DNA of 64,000 nt from an uncultured Lachnospiraceae bacterium. Lineage in GTDB: Bacteria > Bacillota > Clostridia > Lachnospirales > Lachnospiraceae. Location: the NCBI GenBank assembly GCA_937920345.1, contig CALGVA010000062.1, positions 19,754 through 83,753 on the forward strand, written 5' to 3'. This document shows positions 1 to 8,790 of this stretch, piece by piece. The notes below the pieces were generated by a model that ran no database searches, was not told where the DNA came from, and was given only the letters and a program-made list of their open reading frames with translations. Position 1 is the stretch's first letter, and the number at the start of each line of letters is the position of its first letter. Both the position numbers and the translations under genes were made by a program.

Positions 1-169
1 GAAAAAGTGTCTCCGCTCTTCCGATCTGTGTCTCCCTGATCTCCACCCGTTCTCCCGGCACGTCTCCCTGTGGTATCCTTTGCAGATCGATCTTCTCCGG
101 TCTCCATTCCTGCAGCCGCCGGGCAATATCTTCCTCTTTTGCAGTTATTCTTTCATACACTTTATTCAT
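1..169 (-). CDS. 5' part of an unidentified gene, cut by contig end
   Basis: An open frame starts with ATG at 169 and runs leftward off the window; only about 47 codons (169 down to 28) are genuine because the rest reads into adapter sequence. A good ribosome binding site (CAGGAG) lies 8-12 bases before the ATG. The gene follows the alpha-galactosidase by 53 bases on the same strand, so it is probably the next gene of the sugar operon. The visible residues (MNKVYERITAKEEDIARR...) are charged and helical, with no signal peptide, suggesting a cytoplasmic protein. I do not recognise the family. Confidence 0.6.
   Translation of the reverse strand, partial: MNKVYERITAKEEDIARRLQEWRPEKIDLQRIPQGDVPGERVEIRETQIGRAETLF
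14..27. other. Illumina adapter remnant at contig end
   Basis: These 14 bases match exactly the 3' end of the standard Illumina sequencing adapter (CGCTCTTCCGATCT). They lie at the very edge of the window, where assemblies retain untrimmed adapter. Bases 1-27 should therefore not be treated as genomic. A chance match of this length at this place is very unlikely. Confidence 0.85.
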
Positions 170-222
170 TTTCCGCTCCTGACCCTGTCTGAAATCATTG
201 TCGGCACCGCTTCCGCCATAAA

Positions 223-2403
223 CTATACCCTCGCACTGAAATAAAACTGATATGCCGGATATTCTCCGAGCTCTACCGGCATGGGAAGCCCCGCGTTCAT
301 CAGTGCAGAACCATAATAACATCGTCCGCTGCCTGTTTCCTCATAGATCAGATCCGGCAGCAGTTCTTTCATCCGCACATAGTTTACCGTCATATTTCCG
401 TGATTTTCCAGCATAACCACCTGCAGCAGTACCTGTCTTTTATCTTCCGATATGTGCATCCACGCGGCATACGCATCCTGGAAAGGATTTGACAGCCGGT
501 AATAATTTCCTGTGCGGATCAATTCTTCATGCTCTTTATACCGCCTGATCTGTCCCTTAATCTCTTCCCGTTCTTCCCCGCTCAGCTTTGCCAGTGATAA
601 CTCATACCCGAATGCACCCGTCATCGCCGTGATACCCCGTGTGTGCAGACTGATGTTTCTGCCTGTCTGATGATTCGGCACCGCCGACACATGCGCGCCG
701 GTTGCTGACATCGGATAGAAGAAAGATGTTCCGTACTGAATCCGCAGCCTGTCCGCCGCATCCGTATTATCACTGCACCAGATCTGCGGCGTATAGTACA
801 GCATACCTGCGTCGAATCTTCCGCCGCCGCCGCTGCACCCTTCGATCAGAATATCCGGATACGCCGTCGTCAGTTTTTCCAGAAAATCATATACCCCCAG
901 AACATAATCATAGGCTACCTTGCCCTGGCTGTTTCCGGATGAATAAACCTCCGTAATGCTTCGGTTCATATCCCACTTTACATACTCTATATTACCCTGA
1001 TCAAGCACACTGCATATCTGTCCATAGATATGATCCCGCACTTCTGCTCTGGAAAAATCCAGCACCAGCTGATTTCTGCCCCGGACGGATTTTCTGCCCG
1101 GAACCTGCATCGCCCAATCAGGGTGCGCACGATATAAATCACTGTCTTCCGAAACCATTTCCGGCTCGATCCATATTCCGAACTTCACGCCGGTATCATT
1201 GACCTTACGAATCAACTCGCCAAGCGTACAGCCCAGCTTCCGTTCATCGACCTGCCAGTCTCCCAGACTGCTGTTATCGTCCGCACGTTTCCCGAACCAG
1301 CCGTCATCCATGACCACCATATCCATCCCGAGTTCTGCGGCGTCTTTTGCCAGCTGCAGAATCGTCTCCCCGTTAAAGTCAAAATAGGCCGCTTCCCAGC
1401 TGTTGACCAGAACCGGTCTCGCACTGTCCTTATACTTACCTCTGCATATATGCTCTCTGATGCAGCGATGAAATTTTACGGACAGATCTCCGAACCCCCG
1501 GTCCGAATGACACAGTATCGTTTCCGGAACCGTAAACATCTCTCCCGGCGCCAGCGGATAGTGAAGCAGTTCGTTCTGTAATCCCATCGTGACTCTTGTC
1601 TGGTTATACTGATCCTGCTCCGCCTCGCACATGAAATTACCGCTGTAGACGAAGACCATTCCGTAACAGTCTCCGTGATCTTCCGTCGTATCCTGCTCTG
1701 CAATCATCACTGCCGGATTATACTGATGGCTGGACGTTCCTCTGCGGCTCCCGATCACATGACTTCCGTGCGCGATCCTGATACGCTGATAGTTCCGCTC
1801 CATGGCATGTCTGCCGTAGAAGCTGATCAGATCATATGCGCCGCCTGCAAAGTCCAGGCAGGCTGACGCCGCTTTTTCCACCACGATATTGTCCGTACCG
1901 CCGTTAATGATCTGTGCGCTTCTGGTTATGATATCCGCTTCTTCCAGTACGCCATACAGCAGCCGCACCTGCACCTTACTGACGCGGTCCTCCAGAATAA
2001 TCTCCAGCGTTTCCGCCTCCTGCAGACCGGCATGAACTGCCGGCAGACCCGGCAGTTCATATTTTCCCTGTCTGATACTGTATCCCGCATACCGCAGATC
2101 ACAGCTCTCCGATTCATCGTGATTGCGGACAACAAGCGCACTGTGTCTGTAATCGCCGATTCCCATTGTAGAATACTCCAGCGGTAGTACATCCAGCGAA
2201 TAGGTCCTGTCATTGCCCGCATCATAAGGATTTCCCGAGAACCCTCTGTCATAATAAGTTAAAAGGTAGTCCATATTTCCGGCAGTCCTGCTGCCATAAT
2301 ACAAGTGCAGCAGGAACCCGAAATTATCAATTTTCATCTGGTAGGTTGTTTGTCTTGTGTGTAATGTAAAAGTCCGTTCCTCTTCTTGATAAACAATCGC
2401 CAT
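223..2403 (-). CDS. GH36 alpha-galactosidase
   Basis: Hydrolyses terminal alpha-1,6-galactose from raffinose-type oligosaccharides or galactomannan fragments in the cytoplasm (no signal peptide). The 726-residue length is typical of the GH36 tetrameric type. Visible motifs include MDDGWFGKR (about 365-373), GIWIEPEM (409-416), KWDMNR with the expected nucleophile Asp478, and the SDNTD block with the expected acid/base Asp548; these positions coincide with those described for Geobacillus AgaA. The ATG at 2403 has an AGGACAGG ribosome binding site. It is the fourth gene of the importer operon, 26 bases after the second permease, which ties uptake to intracellular hydrolysis. Close GH36 relatives differ in preferred substrate, so raffinose versus galactomanno-oligosaccharide is not decided by sequence. 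Confidence 0.95.
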   Translation of the reverse strand: MAIVYQEEERTFTLHTRQTTYQMKIDNFGFLLHLYYGSRTAGNMDYLLTYYDRGFSGNPYDAGNDRTYSLDVLPLEYSTMGIGDYRHSALVVRNHDESESCDLRYAGYSIRQGKYELPGLPAVHAGLQEAETLEIILEDRVSKVQVRLLYGVLEEADIITRSAQIINGGTDNIVVEKAASACLDFAGGAYDLISFYGRHAMERNYQRIRIAHGSHVIGSRRGTSSHQYNPAVMIAEQDTTEDHGDCYGMVFVYSGNFMCEAEQDQYNQTRVTMGLQNELLHYPLAPGEMFTVPETILCHSDRGFGDLSVKFHRCIREHICRGKYKDSARPVLVNSWEAAYFDFNGETILQLAKDAAELGMDMVVMDDGWFGKRADDNSSLGDWQVDERKLGCTLGELIRKVNDTGVKFGIWIEPEMVSEDSDLYRAHPDWAMQVPGRKSVRGRNQLVLDFSRAEVRDHIYGQICSVLDQGNIEYVKWDMNRSITEVYSSGNSQGKVAYDYVLGVYDFLEKLTTAYPDILIEGCSGGGGRFDAGMLYYTPQIWCSDNTDAADRLRIQYGTSFFYPMSATGAHVSAVPNHQTGRNISLHTRGITAMTGAFGYELSLAKLSGEEREEIKGQIRRYKEHEELIRTGNYYRLSNPFQDAYAAWMHISEDKRQVLLQVVMLENHGNMTVNYVRMKELLPDLIYEETGSGRCYYGSALMNAGLPMPVELGEYPAYQFYFSARV

Positions 2404-2429
2404 ACGTGTTACCTGTCCTTCGCGTATTT

Positions 2430-3263
2430 TTACTTGACCGCACCGTTCACTACGCCGTTCAGAATCTGTTTCTGGCAGATAATGTAGAAGACCAGAATCG
2501 GAATCAGCGATAATAAATAGGACGCAAACGCAAGATTATAATTGGTGCCGAACTGGGACTGGAAATTAAGCTGTGCAAGTGGCAGCGTATTCTGTTCGGA
2601 ACCCGCCATAATCACGAGCGGCGTCATAACGTCATTCCATACGGCTAAAGCCGTCAGAACCGCAACCGTCGCATGCATAGGCCGCATGATCGGAAAGATG
2701 ATCTTCCAGTATGTTCTCCATGTAGATGCGCCGTCCACCTTCGCCGCCTCTTCTAACGCCATCGGTATATTGACAAGATACCCCGAATACAGAAGTACAT
2801 TCATCGGCATATAAAATACCACATACAACAGAACCACGCCGACCCAGTTTGCGAGTCCCATTTCCGCCGTCTGCTTCGCCAGCGGCATCATCAGGATCGC
2901 AAAGGGTACGAACATACCGCTGACAATAAATAAATATACAAAACTGTAGAACTTGCTGTGTGCCTTGTTTCTTCCCAGCGCGTAACCCATCAGGGAGTGC
3001 ACCGCGATCGACAGCCCGACCGTCACCAGTGTAATAAGCAGGCTGTTCCCGAGGGAATTCCAGAAATTCGTAACTTCCATGGCTTCTCTGAAATTATTGA
3101 AACTCCATACCTCAGGCAGCGACAGAATGCCGCTGATGCTGTTGGTCATCTCCGAAGGCTGCTTAAACGCGATCACAATTGTCAGATACAAAGGAAATAT
3201 GATTGTAGACAGTCCGAGAATCAACAGGACCATCGCCGGTGTATTTGTTCTTTTCGTTATCAT
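2430..3263 (-). CDS. Sugar ABC transporter permease, MalG/MsmG type
   Basis: Inner-membrane subunit of a carbohydrate importer (CUT1 family). The 277 residues contain about six hydrophobic segments and the EAA loop near residues 188-212 (EEAAKVDGAS...), which docks the ATPase. The N terminus enters the membrane at once, without a signal peptide. Its ATG overlaps the stop of the upstream permease by four bases (ATGA), so the two are translationally coupled, and a strong AAGGAGG lies in the end of that gene. No ATP-binding subunit is encoded in this operon; CUT1 importers in Firmicutes commonly share one MsmK-like ATPase encoded elsewhere. Confidence 0.93.
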   Translation of the reverse strand: MITKRTNTPAMVLLILGLSTIIFPLYLTIVIAFKQPSEMTNSISGILSLPEVWSFNNFREAMEVTNFWNSLGNSLLITLVTVGLSIAVHSLMGYALGRNKAHSKFYSFVYLFIVSGMFVPFAILMMPLAKQTAEMGLANWVGVVLLYVVFYMPMNVLLYSGYLVNIPMALEEAAKVDGASTWRTYWKIIFPIMRPMHATVAVLTALAVWNDVMTPLVIMAGSEQNTLPLAQLNFQSQFGTNYNLAFASYLLSLIPILVFYIICQKQILNGVVNGAVK

Positions 3264-4126
3264 AACTGCTCCTCCTTTTTACCTGAAAACTTCATCTGTG
3301 CTACGGAAACGACAACGATCACAATAAAGAAAACAACCGCGTTGGCACTCTGGAAGCCGAACTGTCCGCCGGACATACCGTTATTGTAGATCAGGTAAGA
3401 GATAGATTCCGTACTCTGTGCGGGACCGCCTTTTGTCAACGCCATGATCTGGTCGAATACCATCAGGAAATTCTTGACGCAAAGTACCATATTGATGGAG
3501 AAGAACGGAATGATCAGCGGAAAAGTCAGATATTTGAACTGCTTCCATCCGGTTGCTCCGTCCAGTCCTCCTGCCTCGTACACGTCTTCCGGTACAGTCT
3601 GTAATCCCGAAATGTAAATAATCGTATTCATTGCGATCGCCTGCCATGCACACACAATCATGATCGCGATCCAGGCAGCGCCCGGATTCGACAATATACT
3701 GGAACTAAGCGCTTCTATTCCGATCATATCCGCCACTGCCGGCAGAATATATGTAAAAAAGTAATTGAAGATGTAACCTACGACAAGCGCGCCCAATATA
3801 TTCGGCAGAAAGTACGCCCCGCGGAAAAAGCTTTTCGCCCGTATCTTGCTGTTAAGTGCCAGCGCCAGAAGAAGGCTTATTACATTTACAACAATTGTAG
3901 ACGCAATCGCAAGCTTAAATGTAAACAGATAAGATTTGCCGACACGAACATCTGAAAACAAATCTACATAGTTGCGGAGTCCTACCCAGTCATAACTTCC
4001 GAATCCTTTAAAATTCGTGAAGCTGTATATCACACCGCGAATCAGCGGAATGGTATTGAAGCAGACGAACAACGCAAGAATCGGAATAGTAATTAATAAA
4101 AACGTTCTCTTTCTCTCATTTTTCAT
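3260..4126 (-). CDS. Sugar ABC transporter permease, MalF/UgpA type
   Basis: First permease of the heterodimeric CUT1 importer, 288 residues with about six transmembrane helices. The EAA loop is visible near residues 185-210 (YEAGGLDGATGWKQF...TFPLI). It lies 20 bases downstream of the solute-binding protein gene and overlaps the next permease by four bases. The order binding protein, UgpA-like, UgpE-like, glycosidase is typical of raffinose/melibiose or mannan oligosaccharide loci in Firmicutes. The substrate is inferred from the neighbouring alpha-galactosidase and cannot be read from this protein. Confidence 0.93.
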   Translation of the reverse strand: MKNERKRTFLLITIPILALFVCFNTIPLIRGVIYSFTNFKGFGSYDWVGLRNYVDLFSDVRVGKSYLFTFKLAIASTIVVNVISLLLALALNSKIRAKSFFRGAYFLPNILGALVVGYIFNYFFTYILPAVADMIGIEALSSSILSNPGAAWIAIMIVCAWQAIAMNTIIYISGLQTVPEDVYEAGGLDGATGWKQFKYLTFPLIIPFFSINMVLCVKNFLMVFDQIMALTKGGPAQSTESISYLIYNNGMSGGQFGFQSANAVVFFIVIVVVSVAQMKFSGKKEEQL

Positions 4127-4146
4127 ATCTATGTTCTCCTTTCCTG

Positions 4147-5433
4147 CTAATTCGCATTTCCGTGTTCTTTTTCATAATCCTGCACAAGCCGGATGATATC
4201 TCTGTTATACCGCTGCCAGTCGGTATCAAATTTACTTAAGAAAGCATTTACGTCCTTCTGCAGCAGGAAGGTCTGTATCTGTGCATCCACCGCCATCTCC
4301 GAAGGATAATAATGATCCTGATAATCCGTCATGTTACCTGCCAGAATATAATCCGTCATTCCGTCCAGAATAGAAGGCAGTGCAAAATCTCCCTCCTTAC
4401 AGGGAATTGCCGTCTGTGCATCGATATATTTCTGTATATTCTCGTCCGCAAGCAGGAAATCCAGAACCTCGTATGCCGCTTCTTTGTCAGGACAGTCCGC
4501 CATCACGCAGAACTGCAGGTCAATTCCCGAATTTAATGTATTTCCCTCATGCTCATCACATGCCGGCATGACAAAGGAGTCCAGATTCAAATCCGGATTC
4601 ACGGATAAGATCTGCGGTGCAGCATAGCTTCCGATCGGGTACATTGCAGACTCTCCCCTTGCAAAAGCGGTACATGCATCGTTATAACCATACGCAAAAG
4701 GATCATCCGGTCCGTAATTTAACAGTTTCAAATACTTTTCGGACACTTCCCGATACTCTGTCGAGAATGTCGTCTCTCCACGGTTTACCTGTTTTGCGGT
4801 ATCTGCAGGTGCCAGATCTACGGCCATGGCATTCCACGGGGCAAGGCAGGTCCACGTATCTTTAAATCCGAAATAGAACGGAAGGATTCCTTCTGCCTTG
4901 ATTTCCTCACACAACGAGATCATCTCTTCCCAGTTCTGCGGGATCTCCCAGCCATGTTCGGCAAACATGTCTCTGTTATATAACACCCCGGCCGCATTGG
5001 CCACATAAGGAACCGCATATGTTCCGTCGGTGGGAACCAGTTCAAGCGCTTCATCAATATCCAGATATGCCTGATTAATATTCTGAAGTCCCTTATAATC
5101 CGACACATCAGCCAGTATTTCCGCCTCCACAAAGTAAGAGTAATTGATATCCCCGCCGATTCCTATGATATCGGGATAATCCTCCCTGATAAATCTCGTT
5201 CGCAGTATTGTCATTGCGTCATTAGGAGAACTGATTTTTAACTGGATATCATCGTGTGTTTCGTTGAACTCTTTTTCCACCATGCTGAAATAGTTTGCGG
5301 CTTCCGGTTTGTACTGAACGATTTCAATTTGCGTCTTACCGTCTTCAGATGCATTCCCGCATCCGCCGGCAGCCATCGCTGCCGCCGTACAGCATAATGC
5401 CGCTTTAAGGTATTTCATATTCCTCCTTCTCAT
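4147..5433 (-). CDS. Sugar-binding lipoprotein of ABC importer
   Basis: Extracellular solute-binding protein (family 1, SBP_bac_1), anchored by lipid outside the membrane. The N terminus has a basic start, a hydrophobic stretch and a lipobox ending in AAGGC (Cys about residue 25), followed by a 400-residue binding domain. ATG 5433 has GGAAGGAG at good spacing; a second ATG at 5418 has GGAGG only about 5 bases away, so the first is preferred. First gene of the importer/alpha-galactosidase operon. Transcription probably starts from the promoter at 5465-5493, overlapped by a palindrome that may bind the divergent AraC protein. Raffinose-family or galactomannan oligosaccharides are the likely ligands by context. 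Confidence 0.92.
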   Translation of the reverse strand: MRRRNMKYLKAALCCTAAAMAAGGCGNASEDGKTQIEIVQYKPEAANYFSMVEKEFNETHDDIQLKISSPNDAMTILRTRFIREDYPDIIGIGGDINYSYFVEAEILADVSDYKGLQNINQAYLDIDEALELVPTDGTYAVPYVANAAGVLYNRDMFAEHGWEIPQNWEEMISLCEEIKAEGILPFYFGFKDTWTCLAPWNAMAVDLAPADTAKQVNRGETTFSTEYREVSEKYLKLLNYGPDDPFAYGYNDACTAFARGESAMYPIGSYAAPQILSVNPDLNLDSFVMPACDEHEGNTLNSGIDLQFCVMADCPDKEAAYEVLDFLLADENIQKYIDAQTAIPCKEGDFALPSILDGMTDYILAGNMTDYQDHYYPSEMAVDAQIQTFLLQKDVNAFLSKFDTDWQRYNRDIIRLVQDYEKEHGNAN

Positions 5434-5464
5434 AGCATATCTCCTTCCCTATTTTGATAATCGA

Positions 5465-5493
5465 ATTATAACATGCCATTATGCTATTAATAA
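5465..5493 (-). promoter_or_regulatory. Promoter of the sugar importer operon
   Basis: Reading the minus strand, an extended -10 box (TGTTATAAT, core 5470-5465) is preceded after 18 bases by a weak -35 (TTTATT). The weak -35 lies inside the first palindrome (5475-5498), as expected for an activator-dependent promoter. Confidence 0.6.
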
Positions 5494-5540
5494 ATGGCAG
5501 TATATCTCAAGTTTTATACCATTATGCTATATTAATGGCA
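5475..5540. promoter_or_regulatory. Two palindromic operator-like repeats
   Basis: Two related elements lie 44 bases apart (about four helical turns): 5475-5498 with arms GCCATT/AATGGC and 5519-5540 with arms CCATT/AATGG. Both share the core CCATTATGCTAT followed by TTAAT. They sit between the sugar operon and the divergent AraC gene, one overlapping the operon -35. I infer that they are binding sites for the AraC protein; the sequence shows only the repeats. Confidence 0.6.
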
Positions 5541-5545
5541 TTAAG

Positions 5546-5603
5546 TTGAAGTCACCTAGCATTTTGGTATATACTAAACTTAATACAGTATATGAGGTGA
5601 CTT
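5546..5603 (+). promoter_or_regulatory. AraC promoter with 9-bp inverted repeat
   Basis: A plausible promoter for the rightward regulator is TTGAAG (5546-5551), 18 bases, TATACT (5570-5575). A perfect inverted repeat, AAGTCACCT at 5549-5557 and AGGTGACTT at 5595-5603, spans from the -35 box to the presumed ribosome binding site. It could be an autoregulatory operator. Confidence 0.45.
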
Positions 5604-6452
5604 AATTCCGAAGTAATCTTTTCTGTTTTTCCGAGTGAAAATTTTATTGATCTGGGATTATACCAGTTTGGATGGGAGCAATGTGATCCTTCTCATTCTT
5701 TTGGTCCCGCTGCCAGAAACCATTATCTGTTCCATTTATGTCTATCCGGAACGGGAACCCTGATTGCGGATAACACACAGGGAGAATCTATTACCTATCA
5801 GGTTAAGAGCGGACAGGGATTTATGATGTTTCCCCATCAGGTATGTACTTATATTGCGGATCACGATATTCCGTGGGAATATGCGTGGCTGGAATTTGAC
5901 GGCCTGCGCGCCAAGGAAACGATTGAGCTGACCGGCATAAGCCGAAACCAGCCGATCTACCGCGCCCATAATAAGGATATTGCGGAAACAATGAAATCGG
6001 AGATCCTCTATATTGTCAATCACAAAGACGCATCACCTTTTCATCTGATCGGACATCTCTATCTTTTTATCGACAGTCTTGTCCGCTCTTCCACATCTGC
6101 CAAGCTCGGCATGGGAAACAGTCTGCGGGATTTCTATATTAAAGAAGCGTTTTCTTTTATCGAACAGAATTTTCAAAATGATATCTCCGTGGAAGATATT
6201 GCTGCCTCCTGCGGATTAAACAGGAGTTATTTCGGAAAGATTTTTCATGAGAATATGGGAAAATCACCACAAGAATTTCTGATTTCCTACCGCATGACCA
6301 AGGCAACGGAATTATTAAAACTGACCGGATTATCTATCGCCGATATCGGAAATGCAGTCGGCTATCCGAATCAGCTTCATTTCTCGCGGGCATTTAAAAA
6401 CGTGTACGGCATCCCGCCCAGACAGTGGAGGTATGAAAACGGGGGCAGCTGA
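5601..6452 (+). CDS. AraC-family regulator of the sugar operon, start unclear
   Basis: Transcriptional regulator, probably the sugar-responsive activator of the divergent importer/alpha-galactosidase operon. The C-terminal part carries the two-helix-turn-helix AraC domain (DISVEDIAASCGLNRSYFGK and, later, GLSIADIGNAVGYPN...FSRAFK). The frame is open from 5601 and the segment 5601-5822 encodes a typical cupin-like N terminus (GLYQFGWEQC..., NHYLFHLCLSGTGTL). However, this frame has no ATG, GTG or TTG before ATG 5823; a GAGGTGA ribosome binding site stands at 5594-5600 just before codon CTT. Either a rare start codon is used, or a base is wrong or mutated at the start. From 5823 only 209 residues would be made, without most of the sensor domain. 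The gene ends 9 bases from the convergent lipoprotein gene. Confidence 0.85.
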   Translation, partial: LNSEVIFSVFPSENFIDLGLYQFGWEQCDPSHSFGPAARNHYLFHLCLSGTGTLIADNTQGESITYQVKSGQGFMMFPHQVCTYIADHDIPWEYAWLEFDGLRAKETIELTGISRNQPIYRAHNKDIAETMKSEILYIVNHKDASPFHLIGHLYLFIDSLVRSSTSAKLGMGNSLRDFYIKEAFSFIEQNFQNDISVEDIAASCGLNRSYFGKIFHENMGKSPQEFLISYRMTKATELLKLTGLSIADIGNAVGYPNQLHFSRAFKNVYGIPPRQWRYENGGS

Positions 6453-6461
6453 TCCCGTTCA

Positions 6462-7079
6462 TCATTCCAGAATACCCTTTTCCAGCACATACAGCGCGCG
6501 TTCATTTTCCTCCTGACAGTATGCGATGATCTCATCCTCGCCCTTGTCGGCAACAATCGTCGTATCGGCCCCCAGCTGTACGAAGCAGACATAATTCTCT
6601 ATTGTCTCCATGCGGGAGGCCTGCGCCTTGCACAGATTCTGCGGATGACTGCGGTTTTCCTCGATGATGCTTTCACGATACCGCTCCAGCGCCTCCTCGA
6701 TCGCTCCCACCTCAGCCTCTTTGGCATGAATGATGATCATTGTGTCAATGTGCGCATCCATTACCTGTTTTTCCGCCAGAAAGTCCACATACATATCTTC
6801 CGTGATACCGGTCTTCTGCTCCAGTTCTTCTTTCGTCAGATCGATCTCCGGCCAGTATTGATCACCCATCAGTTCCTTGACACTGTCCTTAAGCTGTGTC
6901 AGCGTTATGAACTTCTCTTTGTCCTGAAAAGGGAAACTGCTTGCCTGCAGATCGTCGCTGATCTTTTGCATCTCAAATGCCTGCCCGTTACCAACCAGTT
7001 CATCTTCCGGCAAATCGTTACCGCATGCTGTCAGGAAAAACAGTCCGCCGGTTAATAGTGTTGCAATCAATTTTTTCAT
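6462..7079 (-). CDS. DUF4358-like lipoprotein
   Basis: Small secreted lipoprotein of about 205 residues. The chosen start (ATG 7079) gives a clean lipoprotein signal: MKKLIATLLTGG, hydrophobic core, lipobox LTAC. The frame extends 32 codons further upstream but without a signal-like start. The mature part resembles the DUF4358 family of Clostridia: the PEIDLTKEELEQKTGITEDM block and the IIIHAKEAEVGAIEEALERY segment fit it. Function is unknown. It is divergent from the MBOAT acyltransferase gene; in my recollection DUF4358 proteins often lie beside such acetylation genes, so a role in envelope polysaccharide modification is an inference. The ribosome binding site GGAGG is 13 bases away, rather far. 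Confidence 0.75.
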   Translation of the reverse strand: MKKLIATLLTGGLFFLTACGNDLPEDELVGNGQAFEMQKISDDLQASSFPFQDKEKFITLTQLKDSVKELMGDQYWPEIDLTKEELEQKTGITEDMYVDFLAEKQVMDAHIDTMIIIHAKEAEVGAIEEALERYRESIIEENRSHPQNLCKAQASRMETIENYVCFVQLGADTTIVADKGEDEIIAYCQEENERALYVLEKGILE

Positions 7080-7271
7080 GTTTTGTCTGTTGCCTCCATT
7101 CTGCGTTCTGGCCGTAATATCCATTATTTCTTTACTGTTTTCACCTGATATATCACACTTGTTTATATCCGGCAAACAGGATATACTAATTGTCAGTAAC
7201 TAGTTTTTGCCTTTATATAGAAAAATATGTATTTTGATGGCAATAATATAACAAAGGGACTGTAGAATCAT

Positions 7272-8783
7272 ATGTTATTTAACTCGTATATTTTTATCTT
7301 CATATTTTTACCATTGACACTTCTGGGATGGTACGGCTTAAACCGCCTCGGGAGATATTCCCTTGCCAATGTATTTCTGGCCGGAATGTCTCTCTGGTTC
7401 TATGCCTATTTTAATGTTTATTATCTGGCAATCATCCTGTGCAGCATCGGGTTAAACTATCTGTTAAGCTATCTGCTGACAAGAGTGCCTGCAGGTTCCG
7501 TACACACAAAGCTGTGGAACCGGACCGGATTGTTTGCGGGAATTATTCTGAATCTCGGCATCCTGTTTTATTTTAAGTATTATGATTTCTTTATTGAAAA
7601 TATGAATCTCGCTTTTCACACCGATTTTACCCTGAAACATATTCTGCTGCCGCTGGGCATCAGTTTCTTTACCTTCCAGCAGCTTTCTTTTATCATTGAC
7701 AGAGCACTGGGAAAATGTGAACACTATTCTCTGATCAATTATGTAACTTTCGTCACTTTCTTCCCGCAGTTAATCGCGGGACCCATTGTCTTATATAAAG
7801 AAATGATCCCGCAGTTCGAGGATACGTCCCGCCGCGGATTCAACGCCTCCTCTTTTTCCCGCGGCATATACCTGTTTGTGCTTGGCCTGACTAAAAAAGT
7901 ACTGCTGGCGGACACCTTCGCGTTAATGGCAAATTACGGTTTTGCACAGACTTTCTCTCTGGACAGTATTTCCACCGTTGCGGTGATCCTGTCCTACACG
8001 TTTGAACTCTACTTCGACTTCAGCGGCTATTCCGATATGGCGATCGGGCTCGGCAGAATGTTTAACATTGAGCTGCCCATTAATTTTGATTCGCCCTACC
8101 GCGCATGTACGATCAAGGAGTTCTGGCAGAGATGGCACATCACCCTCTCCCGCTTCTTCATCACCTATGTATATATCCCGCTGGGCGGCAGCCGCAAGGG
8201 ACGAATACGTATGCTGCTCAACACCTTTATTGTCTTTCTGCTAAGCGGACTGTGGCACGGGGCTGCATGGACCTACGTAGCATGGGGCGCTATGCATGGC
8301 CTTATGGTTGTGTGGGACAGTCTCGGAATCATCGGTATAACCGGCCGGAACGAGAAGCGGCCCGCACGGTTTCATATTCCCGCATGGTTTGGCTGGATCT
8401 TCACTTTTACACTGTTTAATATGTCGCTCTTCTTCTTCAGAAGCACCAGCATGACCGCCGCGCTCCAATTGTTTAAGAATCTCTTCTCCGGAAGTTACAC
8501 TGGCAAGATTTTTGAAATTGCGGCACAGCTTGATATTTCTGAAATATACGTGATCAGGCAGATGCTGGATATGATCGCCCCGGGCATGGTTAACTACCTG
8601 TATCTGATCTTTATGTTCCTGCTGTTTGTGCTGGCATTTTGTCTGATCTTCAGACCCAACGCCTATGAACGCACCATGCGCGGTGAACTGACTTCCAGAA
8701 GATGCTGGATCATCAGCATTCTGCTCATATGGTGTATTGTATCGTTATCACAGGTAAGTACGTTTTTGTATTTTAACTTTTGA
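7272..8783 (+). CDS. MBOAT-family O-acyltransferase (AlgI/DltB-like)
   Basis: Integral membrane acyltransferase, 503 residues with many hydrophobic helices. It is expected to move acyl (usually acetyl) groups across the membrane for O-acylation of a cell-surface polysaccharide. The MBOAT signature is clear: FQQLSFIID near residue 135, the EFWQRWHITLSRF block near 280 and the catalytic-type histidine in LSGLWHGAAW (about His328). It is closer to AlgI/PatA-like enzymes than to DltB because no dltA, dltC or dltD is nearby. The downstream gene at 8990 is a likely extracytoplasmic partner. Only a weak AAAGGGA ribosome binding site precedes the ATG. Confidence 0.93.
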   Translation: MLFNSYIFIFIFLPLTLLGWYGLNRLGRYSLANVFLAGMSLWFYAYFNVYYLAIILCSIGLNYLLSYLLTRVPAGSVHTKLWNRTGLFAGIILNLGILFYFKYYDFFIENMNLAFHTDFTLKHILLPLGISFFTFQQLSFIIDRALGKCEHYSLINYVTFVTFFPQLIAGPIVLYKEMIPQFEDTSRRGFNASSFSRGIYLFVLGLTKKVLLADTFALMANYGFAQTFSLDSISTVAVILSYTFELYFDFSGYSDMAIGLGRMFNIELPINFDSPYRACTIKEFWQRWHITLSRFFITYVYIPLGGSRKGRIRMLLNTFIVFLLSGLWHGAAWTYVAWGAMHGLMVVWDSLGIIGITGRNEKRPARFHIPAWFGWIFTFTLFNMSLFFFRSTSMTAALQLFKNLFSGSYTGKIFEIAAQLDISEIYVIRQMLDMIAPGMVNYLYLIFMFLLFVLAFCLIFRPNAYERTMRGELTSRRCWIISILLIWCIVSLSQVSTFLYFNF

Positions 8784-8790
8784 TGCCAAT

